Below are positions 9,429-22,635 of a stretch of DNA of 64,000 nt, in pieces. How positions within the stretch are numbered: position 1 is the first letter of the stretch; the number at the start of each line of letters is the position of its first letter. The notes below the pieces were generated by a model, which saw only the letters and a program-made list of their open reading frames with translations, had not been told where the DNA came from and did not search any database. This DNA is from Dickeya dianthicola NCPPB 453 (GTDB lineage: Bacteria; Pseudomonadota; Gammaproteobacteria; Enterobacterales; Enterobacteriaceae). The position numbers and the translations under genes were made by a program. The stretch spans positions 1,908,822 through 1,972,821 of the forward strand of contig NZ_CM001841.1 in NCBI RefSeq assembly GCF_000365305.1, in the 5' to 3' direction.

Positions 9429-11183
9429 CTACAGGTGTTGATGAAACAGGTGTTGATGAAATTGCCAGTAGCGCCCCTGCAACGCCATCAGGCTATGATG
9501 CGAACCCTGTTCCACCAGCTGTCCGCCATCCATCACGCACAGCCGGTCCATACTTTCCAGCCCGTTCAGCCGGTGGGTAATCACGATCAAGCTTTTACCC
9601 AGGCAGTGCTGACGTAATAGCTGGAGTATGCGCTGCTCGGTATCGGCGTCGAGCCCTTCGGTCGGTTCATCCAGCAACACCAGCGGCGCCGGATGGAGCA
9701 GGGCGCGCGCGACGCCAATACGGCGTTGTTCGCCGCCGGACAACTGGCGTCCCCCTTCGCCCAGCCAGGCGTTGAGCCCCTGATCCTCCAGCAATTTCTC
9801 CAGCCCGACCTGCGCTAACACCGTTTGCAACCGCTCGTCGCTGGCCGCGGGGGCCGCCAGCCGCAGGTTTTCCCGCAGCGTCGCGCTGAAAATATGCGCC
9901 CGCTGCGGCACCACGCTCATGGCATCGCGCAGGGTAGGCTCCGTGTATGCGGCGATCGGCGTGTCATTAAGGCGAATCTCGCCGGCGCTGCAATCCCAGG
10001 CGCGGGTCAGCAATTGCAATAGCGTCGATTTGCCGCAACCGGTGCGCCCCAGCAACGCAATATGCTCTCCCGGCGCAAGCGTCAGCGAAATTTCGCTCAG
10101 CGCCGGTTGGTTTTGCTCCGGGTAGGTAAAGCTTACTTTATCCAGCGTAAGCTGAACCTGTTCCAGCCGCGCGGGACCCTGAGACGCAAAGGTAACCGGC
10201 GGACGCAGTTTCAGTAGCTGATCGACTCGTGCCGCTGACGCGACGACTTGCCCGATGTGCTGGAATGCGCCTGCGACCGGCGCCAGCGCTTCGAAAGCGG
10301 CGAGGGAGGTGAACACAAACAGCGCGATGAGCGCGCCCGGCTGCTGGTCGCCGCCGACACCGCCGGCGGCCAGCCACAGCAGCAGAGTAGCAGTCAGACC
10401 GCCGGCGGCAATCAGGATGGACTGCGACAGCGCGCCCAGCTCGGCCTGCTGACGTTGTCGTTTGAACCAGCGCTGTTCCAGTATTTCCAACTGCTGGCGA
10501 AAGTGCGCCAGCGCGCCGAATACCGCCAGTTCGGCCTGCCCCTGAATCCAGGTGGTCAGTTGTACCCGATAGTGAGCGCGCAGCGTGGTCAGGTCAGCGC
10601 CGACCGGTTGCCCCGCGCGGTAAAACGTCAGGGGCAGCAGCAGCAACAGCGCCAGCATGATGGCGGCCAGTGTCAGCGCCAGCGACGCATCCAGCCAACT
10701 CAAGCCATAAGCCAACGCCAGAATCACGGCCAGCGCGCTCACCAGCGGCGAGATCACCCGCAGGTAGAGATGGTCCAGCGTATCCACATCCGCCACCAGC
10801 CGGTTGAGCAGATCTGCCTGACGAAAACCACTCAGCCCGCCCGGCGCCAGCGGCAGGATGCGGCTAAAGGTGAACACCCGCAGATGCAGCAGGACGCGGA
10901 AGGTGCCGTCGTGGCTTACCAGTCGCTCAAAGTAGCGGCTGGCGGTACGCAGAATCGCCGCACCCCGCACCCCGGCCGCCGGCAGCATGTAGTTGAATGT
11001 GGTCAGTCCGACCAGACCCGCGACGGCCGAGGCCGCCAAAAACCAGCCTGACAGCGTTAACAGACCGATGCTGGCTAACAGAGTGAGAATAGCCAGCACA
11101 ACGCCCAGCCCAAGCCGGAACAGGTGGCGGCGATACAGCGCCAGAAAGGGTTTGAGTACCTGCATTGCCTGAATCTTTTCCAT
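9429..11183 (-). CDS. cydC: Glutathione/cysteine ABC exporter subunit CydC
   Basis: 584 aa half-transporter. With CydD it exports glutathione and cysteine to the periplasm and is needed for assembly of cytochrome bd. N-terminal six-helix membrane domain, then a nucleotide-binding domain with Walker A LLGRTGCGKST (about residue 375), signature LSGGEQRR and Walker B LVLLDEPTEG. Start at 11183 is chosen for GGGGAG nine bases upstream; the ATG at 11165 matches the E. coli start but has a poorer ribosome site. The start is one base from the cydD stop. The C-terminus ends with FHQHL twice, from a 15-bp duplication. Confidence 0.95.
   Translation of the reverse strand: MEKIQAMQVLKPFLALYRRHLFRLGLGVVLAILTLLASIGLLTLSGWFLAASAVAGLVGLTTFNYMLPAAGVRGAAILRTASRYFERLVSHDGTFRVLLHLRVFTFSRILPLAPGGLSGFRQADLLNRLVADVDTLDHLYLRVISPLVSALAVILALAYGLSWLDASLALTLAAIMLALLLLLPLTFYRAGQPVGADLTTLRAHYRVQLTTWIQGQAELAVFGALAHFRQQLEILEQRWFKRQRQQAELGALSQSILIAAGGLTATLLLWLAAGGVGGDQQPGALIALFVFTSLAAFEALAPVAGAFQHIGQVVASAARVDQLLKLRPPVTFASQGPARLEQVQLTLDKVSFTYPEQNQPALSEISLTLAPGEHIALLGRTGCGKSTLLQLLTRAWDCSAGEIRLNDTPIAAYTEPTLRDAMSVVPQRAHIFSATLRENLRLAAPAASDERLQTVLAQVGLEKLLEDQGLNAWLGEGGRQLSGGEQRRIGVARALLHPAPLVLLDEPTEGLDADTEQRILQLLRQHCLGKSLIVITHRLNGLESMDRLCVMDGGQLVEQGSHHSLMALQGRYWQFHQHLFHQHL
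9432..9461. repeat. In-frame 15-bp tandem duplication at the cydC 3' end
   Basis: Two perfect copies of CAGGTGTTGATGAAA (9432-9446, 9447-9461) lie immediately before the cydC stop codon and encode FHQHL-FHQHL. The unit is a multiple of three, so it lengthens the protein by five residues without a frameshift. Confidence 0.9.
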
Positions 11184-11184
11184 C

Positions 11185-12951
11185 TCACAGTTCTCCCCGG
11201 CGTTGCGCCAGTAAGTCGGCAAACGGGCCGGACGCCTGACTCAGGGTAAGGTAGTCACCTTGCTGGACCAACTGGCCGTTGACCATGACCCAAATTTCGT
11301 CATAGTCCCGGATTTCGCTCAATTGATGGGTCACCAGTAACGTAGTCTGAGCATGCGACGCTTCGCTCAGCGCGCTCATGACCCGCTGTTCGCTGTGCGC
11401 ATCAAGGCTGGCGGAGGGTTCGTCCAGCAGCAGTAATCGGCATGGGTGCAGCAATGCGCGCGCCACAGCAACCCGCTGGGCCTGGCCGACGGACAGGCGT
11501 GCGGCGCCGTCGCCCAGCGGTGTGTCCAGGCCCAGCGGCAACTGTGGCAGAAATTCATGCACATAAGCGCGCTCTAGCGCTTGTTGCAGGGTATGGTCGC
11601 TGGCCTCCGGACGGCCCAGCAGCACGTTCTGCCGCAATGTGGGCTCCGGCAGATGGGGATTTTGCCCCACCCAACTCAGGTGCTGCCGCCATGACGTGGA
11701 CGACAGGGTACGTAGTTCCTCGCCATTGACCGTCAGTGAACCGCGATAGGGCAGGAAGCCCAGCAGCAGGTTCAGCAGCGAACTTTTCCCGGCGCCGCTG
11801 GGTCCGACCAGCGCAACCCGTTGGCCGGCGTCCAGTGTGAAGGTGAGCGGCCCGGCCAGCGTTTTGCCTGAGGGCGATAGGATAGTGAGCTCATGGGCTC
11901 TCAGTGTGACGGGCGTATCGCTTTGAAATAGACGGGTGCCGGCGCCGGTTTCCGCGCTTTCGGCCGTCATGAAGCGGTGCAGGGCTTCCGCCGCCCCGAC
12001 CGCCTGGGCCTTGGCGTGGTAAAACGTGCCGAGATCGCGCAGTGGCTGAAAGAATTCCGGCGCCAGAATCAGCACCAGAAAACCGGCAAACAGTGTTACG
12101 CCGACGCCGTAGCTGCCGAAATGCAACTCGCCGAGGTAGGAGAAGCCGAAATAAACCGCCACCACGGCTATCGAGATCGACGCGAAGAACTCCAACACGC
12201 CGGAAGACAAAAAGGCCATGCGCAGCACTTCCATTGTGCGGCTGCGAAACTGTTCCGACGCCTGGCGAATCTGCTCGGTTTCCGCCTCGCCGCGATAGAA
12301 CAGGCGCAGGGTATCCAGACCGCGCAGCCGATCAAGAAAATTGCCGCTCAGTCTGGCCAGCGCCTGAAAGTTGCGATGGTTGGCGTCGGCGGCGCCCATG
12401 CCAACCATCGCCATGAACAGCGGGATCAAGGGGGCGGTGGCTAACAGAATGACTCCCGCGGCCCAGTTCACCGGAAACACGATAATCAGGATCAGCACCG
12501 GAATCAGCACGGCCAGATACATCTGGGGCAGATAGCGGGCGTAGTAATCGTGCATATCGTCCACCTGCTCCAGTATCAGCGTGGCCCAACTGCCGGCCGG
12601 TTTTCCCTGAATCCAGGCCGGACCCAACTGCTGCAACCGATCCAGAACCTGTTGGCGGATATGCTGGCGAATCGTCTGACCACAGCGAAAACCGACGCGT
12701 TCCCGTATCCAGTTGGTTAATGCCCGGAGTACGAACGTCATCGCCAGCAACCAAAACGTCGTGATCAGTTCATTGCGCGGCGTGTGGGCGATAATCAGGG
12801 CGTGCAGCAGTGAGGCCAGTAACCAGGCCTGCGCCATAATCAGCAGGCCACTTGCCAGACCGAGCATCAGCGACAGTCGTAGCCAGCGGTGCGCCAGGCG
12901 GCTTTGTTGTTTCAGCCAGCGGGTCAGTTCTTGTTGTCGGGTATCTTTCAT
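11185..12951 (-). CDS. cydD: Glutathione/cysteine ABC exporter subunit CydD
   Basis: 588 aa, the usual length. Partner half-transporter of CydC. Membrane helices span roughly residues 20-330; the nucleotide-binding domain has Walker A LVGPSGAGKSS (about 382), the signature LSVGQAQR and Walker B LLLLDEPSASLD. First gene of cydDC, as in E. coli, with trxB further upstream in the same orientation. Confidence 0.96.
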   Translation of the reverse strand: MKDTRQQELTRWLKQQSRLAHRWLRLSLMLGLASGLLIMAQAWLLASLLHALIIAHTPRNELITTFWLLAMTFVLRALTNWIRERVGFRCGQTIRQHIRQQVLDRLQQLGPAWIQGKPAGSWATLILEQVDDMHDYYARYLPQMYLAVLIPVLILIIVFPVNWAAGVILLATAPLIPLFMAMVGMGAADANHRNFQALARLSGNFLDRLRGLDTLRLFYRGEAETEQIRQASEQFRSRTMEVLRMAFLSSGVLEFFASISIAVVAVYFGFSYLGELHFGSYGVGVTLFAGFLVLILAPEFFQPLRDLGTFYHAKAQAVGAAEALHRFMTAESAETGAGTRLFQSDTPVTLRAHELTILSPSGKTLAGPLTFTLDAGQRVALVGPSGAGKSSLLNLLLGFLPYRGSLTVNGEELRTLSSTSWRQHLSWVGQNPHLPEPTLRQNVLLGRPEASDHTLQQALERAYVHEFLPQLPLGLDTPLGDGAARLSVGQAQRVAVARALLHPCRLLLLDEPSASLDAHSEQRVMSALSEASHAQTTLLVTHQLSEIRDYDEIWVMVNGQLVQQGDYLTLSQASGPFADLLAQRRGEL

Positions 12952-13125
12952 CAGGTGCCGATCGCTTCCAATTGATACATGAAAATAACGCTTATATGAC
13001 CGTTACTTAGCACATGTGTGCGTGTAACGGTTGCGATGCGTCATGTTACCGCGGAGGCGGGGTTGTGCAAACGAAAAGCAGACGGTGGAACAGGGGGGCG
13101 ATCAATTTTTGCCGTCATGAACGAT

Positions 13126-13158
13126 AATAAAAAACCCGGACGCGATCACGCCCGGGTT
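13126..13158 (-). terminator. trxB terminator
   Basis: On the minus strand, 21 bp after the trxB stop, arms AACCCGG (plus-strand 13133-13139) and CCGGGTT (13152-13158) form a hairpin followed by a run of T. It separates trxB from cydD. Confidence 0.85.
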
Positions 13159-13179
13159 GGCATTGCCGGCAATCACGGC

Positions 13180-14638
<1,459 letters not shown>

Positions 14639-15133
14639 ATGGTAGACACGAAGAAACGTCCGGGAAAAGATCTTGATCGTATCGATCGCAATATCCTGAA
14701 CGAATTGCAAAAAGATGGACGTATCTCCAACGTGGAGCTTTCCAAGCGGGTCGGCCTTTCGCCGACGCCATGTCTGGAGCGCGTTCGTCGTCTGGAACGA
14801 CAGGGTTTTATCAATGGCTATACCGCGCTGCTGAACCCGCATTATCTGGATGCGTCATTGCTGGTGTTCGTCGAAATAACCCTCAACCGCGGCGCGCCGG
14901 ATGTGTTTGAACAGTTTAATGCAGCCGTGCAGAAACTTGAGGAAATTCAGGAGTGTCATCTGGTTTCCGGGGATTTTGACTATTTGCTCAAAACCCGCGT
15001 GCCGGATATGTCGGCATACCGTAAGTTGCTGGGAGAAACGCTGTTGCGTCTGCCGGGCGTGAACGATACCCGCACCTATGTGGTGATGGAAGAAGTGAAG
15101 CAAAGCAACCGGCTGGTCATCAAGACCCGCTGA
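14639..15133 (+). CDS. lrp: Leucine-responsive regulatory protein
   Basis: 164 aa, same length as E. coli Lrp. Global regulator of amino acid metabolism and pili, active as octamers and hexadecamers. N-terminal helix-turn-helix at about residues 31-53 (GRISNVELSKRVGLSPTPCLERVRRL region), C-terminal RAM/AsnC ligand domain with SGDFDYLLKTRVPDM. Followed by ftsK, as in E. coli. Confidence 0.98.
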   Translation: MVDTKKRPGKDLDRIDRNILNELQKDGRISNVELSKRVGLSPTPCLERVRRLERQGFINGYTALLNPHYLDASLLVFVEITLNRGAPDVFEQFNAAVQKLEEIQECHLVSGDFDYLLKTRVPDMSAYRKLLGETLLRLPGVNDTRTYVVMEEVKQSNRLVIKTR

Positions 15134-15250
15134 CGGCAAGGGTGCATAACCCGATAAATTCAGCTACACTCCTGTGAATTTGTACAGTATGGCGCCGGGG
15201 AAGACTCGGCGCTTTATCATGAAACATTTACAGGGAACCTGGAGAGACGC

Positions 15251-18200
15251 TTGAGCCAGGAATATACAGAAGATAAAGACGTCACGCTGAAAAAACTCAG
15301 CGCGGGTCGACGTTTACTGGAAGCGATGTTAATCGTGGTGGTGCTTTTCGCCATTTATCTGGCGGTGGCGCTGCTAAGTTTTAGTCCCTCGGATCCCAGT
15401 TGGTCGCAAACCGCCTGGCATGAACCGATTCACAATCTGGGGGGCGGGGTAGGCGCCTGGCTGGCGGATACCCTGTTTTTCATTTTCGGCGTACTGGCGT
15501 ATGCCATTCCCGTGGTCATGGCGTCGTTGTGCTGGGTGATTCATCGCCAGCGCGGCCAACGCGCCACGCTGGATTATTTTGCCCTCTCGCTACGCCTGAT
15601 CGGCACGCTGGCTTTGATCCTGACCTCGTGCGGGCTGGCGGCGCTCAACGTGGATGACATCTACTATTTTGCCTCCGGCGGGGTGTTGGGCAGCTTGCTC
15701 AGCAGCTCGATGGTTCCGCGTTTCAATAACATTGGCGCCACCATGATTCTGCTGTGCGTCTGGGCCGCCGGGCTGACGCTGTTCACCGGCTGGTCCTGGT
15801 TGACTATTGCAGAAAAGCTCGGTGCCGGGGTGATGGGATGTCTGACGCTGTTTTCCGGCCGCCGGCGTGAAGATGACTATCTTTACGACGATGACGACGA
15901 AGAGATTGATGAATCATCGGCAGCAGCGCGAAAAGAGGCTCACCGCACCGCTGCACCTCACGAAGACGAACCCGCCGCAGTGTTGTCAGCGGTATCAGTG
16001 TCGTCATCGGCAGAGGTCGATAACGATGACGATGACGCGCTGTTTTCCGCTCCGGGTGTGACGGCGACGTCAGGCGCGGCCGCCGTCGAAATGCCGGTCG
16101 TAAACCAGGCCAACGAGCGTGCATTCGCCACGACGGCAACGCCTGATGCGGAGCCGGTGCTGAAGCCACATCCTGAGCCGATAGCCGTTACGCCGTTAGC
16201 CGGACCTGAATCCTTTGTCCCGCCGGTTGCAGCGCCTGTGCCTGAATTCAGGCCGGGGGCTGATGTTTCGCCGGCATCCCCGTTAGCGCCGGCGGGGATA
16301 GTGCCCGCATCGGCTGACTTTGCGCCCTCACTGTCTGAACCGCTGCCTGACTGGCAGCCGCTGACCTTGCAGGCTGACGATCGCATTGCCCGCACGGCAG
16401 CGGCGGCGGTCACCGCGGCAACGGTTGTTGCGGGAAACGCCGGGGCCGCCACCGAGCCGAAACCGGAATCGCAGAACGCGACGCTGTTCATGCCGGCGTT
16501 TACCACCGATGAAGACAACAACCCGCAGGTCAAGCGCGGTATGGGGCCGGAATTGCCGCGGCCAAATCCGGTACGTATTCCCACCCGCCGTGAACTGGCA
16601 TCGTATGGCATCAAACTGCCTTCGCAGCGGCTGGCAGAACAACAGGCTCGTGAAGCGGAGCAACAGGCGCAGTCCGCCCACGTTGAACCAACCGGCGCGC
16701 TGACTCCGTTTGCCGCGCAAACGCCTTTGCCGGATATGCCGAATGACGAGACTGCGCAGACAGCGTTGCCTGACGACGATCAGGATACGCTGATACAGGA
16801 AGCCGCATTGCGACAGGCTTTTGCCGACCAACAACGCGAACGCTACGGCGAAACCTACCCCGACCACGAAGAGGCCGAGGAAACGCTGTTGCAGGCGCAG
16901 CTGGCGCGTGATTTCGCCGCTATGCAGCGCTCCCGCTACACAGCGCATGGGCCGGATACGGAACAGGATGCGCCGGCGATTTTTGCGGCTGAATCGCCTA
17001 CGGTGACGCCTGCTGCGGCAGAAACCACAGCGTTTGGCATGAAGCCGAGAGCCGACGCTCCGTTGGACAGCGCCTTCGCTATTTCGCCCTTTGCCGATCT
17101 GGTGGAAGATGGCCCGTTAGAGCCGCTGTTCACGCTGCCGCCGCAAGAGCGCTTCCCGGATGAGCCGCAGTATGCGCCTGCGTTGCAGACCGCTGCGCCG
17201 ATCGAACCTGAAGCGGAAGCCGAATCATCGTCGTCAATGATGGATAGCCTGATCCACCCCTTCCTGATGCGTAATGATCAACCGTTGCATAAACCGACGA
17301 CGCCGTTGCCGTCGCTGGACCTGCTGACGCCGCCCTCCATGAATGACGCGCCGGTGGACCGCGACGTGCTGGATGACATGGCGCGTCTGATAGAAACCCG
17401 GCTGGCGGATTATCGCGTCAAAGCCACGGTGGTGGATTACCATCCGGGACCGGTGATCACCCGGTTTGAGCTGGATTTGGCGCCGGGCGTCAAGGCGGCC
17501 CGCATTTCCAATCTGGCCAGAGACCTGGCGCGCTCCTTGTCGGTAGTGGCGGTGCGTATTGTTGAGGTTATTCCCGGCAAACCCTACGTTGGTCTTGAGC
17601 TACCGAACCGCCATCGCCAGACGGTATTCCTGCGGGAAGTGCTGGATTGCGACCGATTCCGTGACAACGCCTCGCCGCTGGCGATAGTGCTCGGCAAGGA
17701 CATTTCCGGGCAGCCGGTTGTGGCTGATTTGGCGAAAATGCCGCACCTGCTGGTGGCGGGTACCACCGGTTCGGGTAAATCGGTCGGCGTCAACGCCATG
17801 ATTATCAGCATGCTGTACAAGGCGACGCCGGCAGATGTGCGTTTCATTATGATTGACCCGAAAATGCTGGAACTGTCGGTGTATGAAGGGATCCCGCATC
17901 TGCTGACCGAAGTCGTGACGGACATGAAAGACGCCGCCAATGCCTTGCGCTGGTGCGTGGGTGAGATGGAGCGCCGCTATAAACTGATGTCGGCGCTTGG
18001 CGTGCGTAACCTCAGCGGTTATAACGAACGCGTGATGCAGGCGGAAGCGATGGGCCGTCCGGTGCCGGATCCGTTCTGGAAGCCGGGCGACAGCATGGAT
18101 GCCCAGCCGCCGGTGCTGGAAAAACTGCCGTATATCGTGGTGATGGTGGATGAATTCGCCGACCTGATGATGGCGGTGGGCAAGAAAGTGGAAGAGCTGA

Positions 18201-18781
18201 TCGCGCGTCTGGCCCAGAAAGCGCGTGCCGCCGGGATCCATCTGGTGCTGGCGACACAGCGCCCGTCGGTGGATGTGATTACCGGCCTGATCAAGGCCAA
18301 CATCCCCACTCGCATCGCGTTTACCGTGTCGAGCAAGATTGACTCCCGCACTATCCTTGATCAGGGCGGCGCGGAGTCGTTGCTCGGCATGGGGGATATG
18401 CTGTATATGGCGCCCAATTCCTCGATCCCGATTCGTGTTCATGGTGCGTTCGTGCGCGATCAGGAAGTGCATGCCGTGGTGCAGGACTGGAAGGCGCGCG
18501 GTCGTCCGGAGTATATCGACAACATTATCAGCGGCGATGACGACGGTGAGGGCGGCAGCCTCGGTTTTGACGGAGACGAAGATCTGGATCCGTTGTTTGA
18601 TCAGGCGGTGGCTTTTGTGGTGGAAAAACGCCGCGCCTCAATTTCCGGGGTACAGCGCCAGTTCCGCATTGGCTATAACCGTGCGGCCCGCATTGTTGAG
18701 CAGATGGAGATGCAGGGTATCGTCAGCAGCCCCGGCCATAACGGCAACCGCGAGGTGCTGGCGCCGCCGCCGATGGAGTAA
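15251..18781 (+). CDS. ftsK: DNA translocase FtsK
   Basis: 1176 aa. Septum-anchored motor that pumps DNA toward dif and activates XerCD. The start is TTG, as in E. coli, preceded by GGAGA; the first residues MSQEYTEDK agree with E. coli. Four transmembrane helices lie in the first 200 residues. A low-complexity linker rich in Pro, Ala, Glu and Gln follows (about 210-680; shorter than E. coli, which is 1329 aa overall). The RecA-like motor has Walker A GTTGSGKS at about 840. The C-terminal winged-helix gamma domain ([21 protein letters not shown]) reads KOPS sites. Confidence 0.97.
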   Translation: MSQEYTEDKDVTLKKLSAGRRLLEAMLIVVVLFAIYLAVALLSFSPSDPSWSQTAWHEPIHNLGGGVGAWLADTLFFIFGVLAYAIPVVMASLCWVIHRQRGQRATLDYFALSLRLIGTLALILTSCGLAALNVDDIYYFASGGVLGSLLSSSMVPRFNNIGATMILLCVWAAGLTLFTGWSWLTIAEKLGAGVMGCLTLFSGRRREDDYLYDDDDEEIDESSAAARKEAHRTAAPHEDEPAAVLSAVSVSSSAEVDNDDDDALFSAPGVTATSGAAAVEMPVVNQANERAFATTATPDAEPVLKPHPEPIAVTPLAGPESFVPPVAAPVPEFRPGADVSPASPLAPAGIVPASADFAPSLSEPLPDWQPLTLQADDRIARTAAAAVTAATVVAGNAGAATEPKPESQNATLFMPAFTTDEDNNPQVKRGMGPELPRPNPVRIPTRRELASYGIKLPSQRLAEQQAREAEQQAQSAHVEPTGALTPFAAQTPLPDMPNDETAQTALPDDDQDTLIQEAALRQAFADQQRERYGETYPDHEEAEETLLQAQLARDFAAMQRSRYTAHGPDTEQDAPAIFAAESPTVTPAAAETTAFGMKPRADAPLDSAFAISPFADLVEDGPLEPLFTLPPQERFPDEPQYAPALQTAAPIEPEAEAESSSSMMDSLIHPFLMRNDQPLHKPTTPLPSLDLLTPPSMNDAPVDRDVLDDMARLIETRLADYRVKATVVDYHPGPVITRFELDLAPGVKAARISNLARDLARSLSVVAVRIVEVIPGKPYVGLELPNRHRQTVFLREVLDCDRFRDNASPLAIVLGKDISGQPVVADLAKMPHLLVAGTTGSGKSVGVNAMIISMLYKATPADVRFIMIDPKMLELSVYEGIPHLLTEVVTDMKDAANALRWCVGEMERRYKLMSALGVRNLSGYNERVMQAEAMGRPVPDPFWKPGDSMDAQPPVLEKLPYIVVMVDEFADLMMAVGKKVEELIARLAQKARAAGIHLVLATQRPSVDVITGLIKANIPTRIAFTVSSKIDSRTILDQGGAESLLGMGDMLYMAPNSSIPIRVHGAFVRDQEVHAVVQDWKARGRPEYIDNIISGDDDGEGGSLGFDGDEDLDPLFDQAVAFVVEKRRASISGVQRQFRIGYNRAARIVEQMEMQGIVSSPGHNGNREVLAPPPME

Positions 18782-18874
18782 TATTCGCTGCGGTGTCTGT
18801 CCCTGCAAAGAAGCGTAAAAGTATTGGATAACAGACAATTCGCCTGTCATGCCATCTCTGGCTGGGCTACATTA

Positions 18875-18922
18875 TCGTCCAACTGAAACAGCGTCCAACT
18901 GAAATAGCGTCCAACTAAAAGT
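18875..18922. repeat. Three 16-bp tandem repeats upstream of lolA
   Basis: Units 18875-18890, 18891-18906 and 18907-18922 share CGTCCAACTRAAA. They lie between ftsK and lolA, ending 52 bp before the lolA start, in the likely promoter or leader. Confidence 0.85.
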
Positions 18923-18974
18923 GGCTCCCGTTGGGGGCCGCGATGACGGTAAGAACACGCAAAGGATTTTTTGT

Positions 18975-19589
18975 ATGATAAGAACAGGATTGATGGCCGG
19001 TTGTTTACTGACCAGTTTAGTTTCCGGCGCCGTTTATGCCGATGCGGCCGGCGATTTACAGGGCCGCTTGAGTAAAATGAACAGCTTCCACGCCGGCTTC
19101 ACGCAGAAAGTCACCACCAATGACGGTGCTGCGGTGCAGGAAGGCACCGGCGAACTGTGGGTAAAACGCCCGAATCTGTTCAACTGGAAAACCACGTCGC
19201 CGGATGAAAGTACGCTGGTGTCCGATGGTAAAACACTTTGGTTTTATAACCCGTTCGTTGAGCAGGTGACGGCAACCTGGGTGAAGGATGCGACCGGCAA
19301 TACACCGTTTATTCTGATCACCCGTAATGATCCGAAAGACTGGGGTAAATACAACGTGAGCCAGAAAGGGGATGACTTCGACCTGACTCCCCGTGCGGCT
19401 AATGGCAATTTGAAACAGTTTTCCATTAACGTAAGCAGTGATGGCACTATTCATGGATTTACCGCCACCGAACAGGATGGGCAACGCAGCGCCTATACGC
19501 TGAAGAATCAGCAAAATGGCGAGGTGGATGCCGCGAAGTTCCGCTTTACGCCGCCGAAGGGCGTAGCGGTGGACGACCAGCGTCAGTGA
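18975..19589 (+). CDS. lolA: Outer-membrane lipoprotein carrier protein LolA
   Basis: 204 aa precursor. Periplasmic chaperone that takes lipoproteins from LolCDE and hands them to LolB. Signal peptide of about 20 residues ending SGAVYA-DAA. The mature part matches E. coli LolA closely ([33 protein letters not shown]). ATG 18975 is chosen because it starts the signal peptide; an in-frame start at 18921 would add a non-signal extension. The rarA start is 8 bp beyond the stop. Confidence 0.97.
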   Translation: MIRTGLMAGCLLTSLVSGAVYADAAGDLQGRLSKMNSFHAGFTQKVTTNDGAAVQEGTGELWVKRPNLFNWKTTSPDESTLVSDGKTLWFYNPFVEQVTATWVKDATGNTPFILITRNDPKDWGKYNVSQKGDDFDLTPRAANGNLKQFSINVSSDGTIHGFTATEQDGQRSAYTLKNQQNGEVDAAKFRFTPPKGVAVDDQRQ

Positions 19590-19596
19590 GGCGTGT

Positions 19597-20940
19597 GTGA
19601 GCAACCTGTCACTCGATTTTTCCAGTAATCAGTTCCAGCCGCTGGCCGCGCGGATGCGGCCGGTCACACTGGCGCAATATATCGGTCAACAGCATCTGCT
19701 GGGGCCTGGCAAACCGTTGCCGCGCGCGATTGAAGCAGGGCAACTTCACTCCATGATTCTGTGGGGGCCGCCGGGAACGGGGAAAACGACACTGGCTGAG
19801 TTGATTGGTCGCTATGGACACGCCGATGTAGAACGCATTTCCGCCGTAACCTCCGGCATCAAGGAGATTCGCGAGGCGATTGAACGCGCGCGCCAGAATC
19901 GTGATGCCGGGCGCCGCACCATCCTGTTTGTGGACGAAGTGCATCGCTTCAATAAAAGCCAGCAGGACGCCTTTCTGCCGCACATTGAAGACGGCACCAT
20001 CACGTTTATTGGCGCCACCACTGAGAACCCGTCGTTTGAACTGAACTCAGCGCTGCTGTCCCGTGCCCGTGTCTATCTGCTTAAGGCGTTGAGCGCCGAG
20101 GATATCGAACAGGTGCTGGAACAGGCGATGCAGGATACAGAACGGGGACTGGGCGGACAGCAGATTGTCTTGCCGGATGAAACCCGTCGTCTGCTGGCGG
20201 AATTGGTAAACGGCGATGCCCGGCGCTCGCTGAATCTGCTGGAAATGATGGCCGATATGGCGGAAGTGGACGCCAGCGGTCAGCGTCTGCTGACATTGGC
20301 CCTGCTGAAGGAAATATCCGGCGAGCGCAGCGCCCGCTTCGACAATAAAGGCGATCGTTATTACGACCTGATTTCCGCACTGCATAAATCAGTGCGCGGT
20401 TCGGCGCCGGATGCCGCCTTGTACTGGTATGCCCGCATCATTACCGCCGGTGGCGATCCTTTGTATGTCGCGCGGCGCTTGCTGGCTATCGCGTCCGAAG
20501 ATGTAGGCAATGCCGACCCACGGGCGATGCAGGTAGCGATTGCCGCCTGGGATTGTTTCACCCGCGTCGGCCCGGCGGAGGGGGAGCGCGCCATCGCTCA
20601 GGCGATAGTCTATCTGGCGTGTGCGCCGAAGAGTAATGCGGTGTATACCGCGTTTAAATCAGCGATGCACGATGCCCGCGAGAAGCCGGATTACGACGTG
20701 CCGGAGCACTTGCGTAATGCGCCAACCCGTCTGATGAAAGAGATGGGACTGGGTGCCGAATATCGCTATGCGCATGATGAAGATAACGCTTACGCCGCTG
20801 GTGAAGTGTATTTCCCGCCTGAAATGGCAGAAACGCACTACTATCAGCCGACTTCACGGGGTTTGGAAGCCAAGATTGGCGAAAAGCTGGGCTGGCTCGC
20901 TGCTCAGGATCAAAATAGCCCGACAAAACGCTACCGCTAG
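19597..20940 (+). CDS. rarA: Replication-associated recombination protein RarA (MgsA)
   Basis: 447 aa, as in E. coli. AAA+ clamp-loader-related ATPase that acts at stalled forks. Walker [10 protein letters not shown] (about residue 57), Walker [10 protein letters not shown] (about 110), sensor 1 GATTENPSF, and a C-terminal tetramerisation region. The start codon is GTG, giving MSNLSLDFS as in E. coli. Tightly coupled behind lolA. Confidence 0.97.
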   Translation: MSNLSLDFSSNQFQPLAARMRPVTLAQYIGQQHLLGPGKPLPRAIEAGQLHSMILWGPPGTGKTTLAELIGRYGHADVERISAVTSGIKEIREAIERARQNRDAGRRTILFVDEVHRFNKSQQDAFLPHIEDGTITFIGATTENPSFELNSALLSRARVYLLKALSAEDIEQVLEQAMQDTERGLGGQQIVLPDETRRLLAELVNGDARRSLNLLEMMADMAEVDASGQRLLTLALLKEISGERSARFDNKGDRYYDLISALHKSVRGSAPDAALYWYARIITAGGDPLYVARRLLAIASEDVGNADPRAMQVAIAAWDCFTRVGPAEGERAIAQAIVYLACAPKSNAVYTAFKSAMHDAREKPDYDVPEHLRNAPTRLMKEMGLGAEYRYAHDEDNAYAAGEVYFPPEMAETHYYQPTSRGLEAKIGEKLGWLAAQDQNSPTKRYR

Positions 20941-21029
20941 CATTAACGTTGCGGTAAGGTTATTCCGAGATTTTCTGCTGCACGGCGCCGCTGTCGGCGC
21001 CCTGTAATTATCGATATCCCCCTTAATAA

Positions 21030-22343
<1,314 letters not shown>

Positions 22344-22376
22344 CGCCTTCACCGTGACGGTATTCACACTTTCGCC

Positions 22377-22404
22377 AAAGCGCCCTTCGGGGCGCTTTTT
22401 TTAT
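22377..22404 (+). terminator. serS terminator
   Basis: AAAGCGCCC-TTC-GGGGCGCTTTTTTT, a GC-rich stem with a seven-T run, 34 bp after serS. Confidence 0.95.
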
Positions 22405-22635
22405 GGCTGAAATCACACTTCACCGCGCTCATGGCGCGCGGAATTGTCTGATTCCGACCGGATATCGGTACGGATAAGCGGATTCAGGCATCCTCTTATG
22501 GAGAGCAGGAGCGTGGGGCTCTAAGTTTTTCGTCGTTGCACTGGCCGATGCTGACTCAACTGAGGAAAGACCGGGTGGCGGCAGGATGAAAACAAGGAGG
22601 AAAACCTCCTGAAAACAAAATCAACGAGGTGATTT
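22405..22635. other. serS to dmsD-like intergenic DNA
   Basis: E. coli has dmsABC next to serS; no trace of dmsABC coding sequence is visible. A hairpin AGGAGG-AAAA-CCTCCT at 22595-22610, 26 bp before the next ATG, contains a Shine-Dalgarno-like sequence in its stem. Confidence 0.45.
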
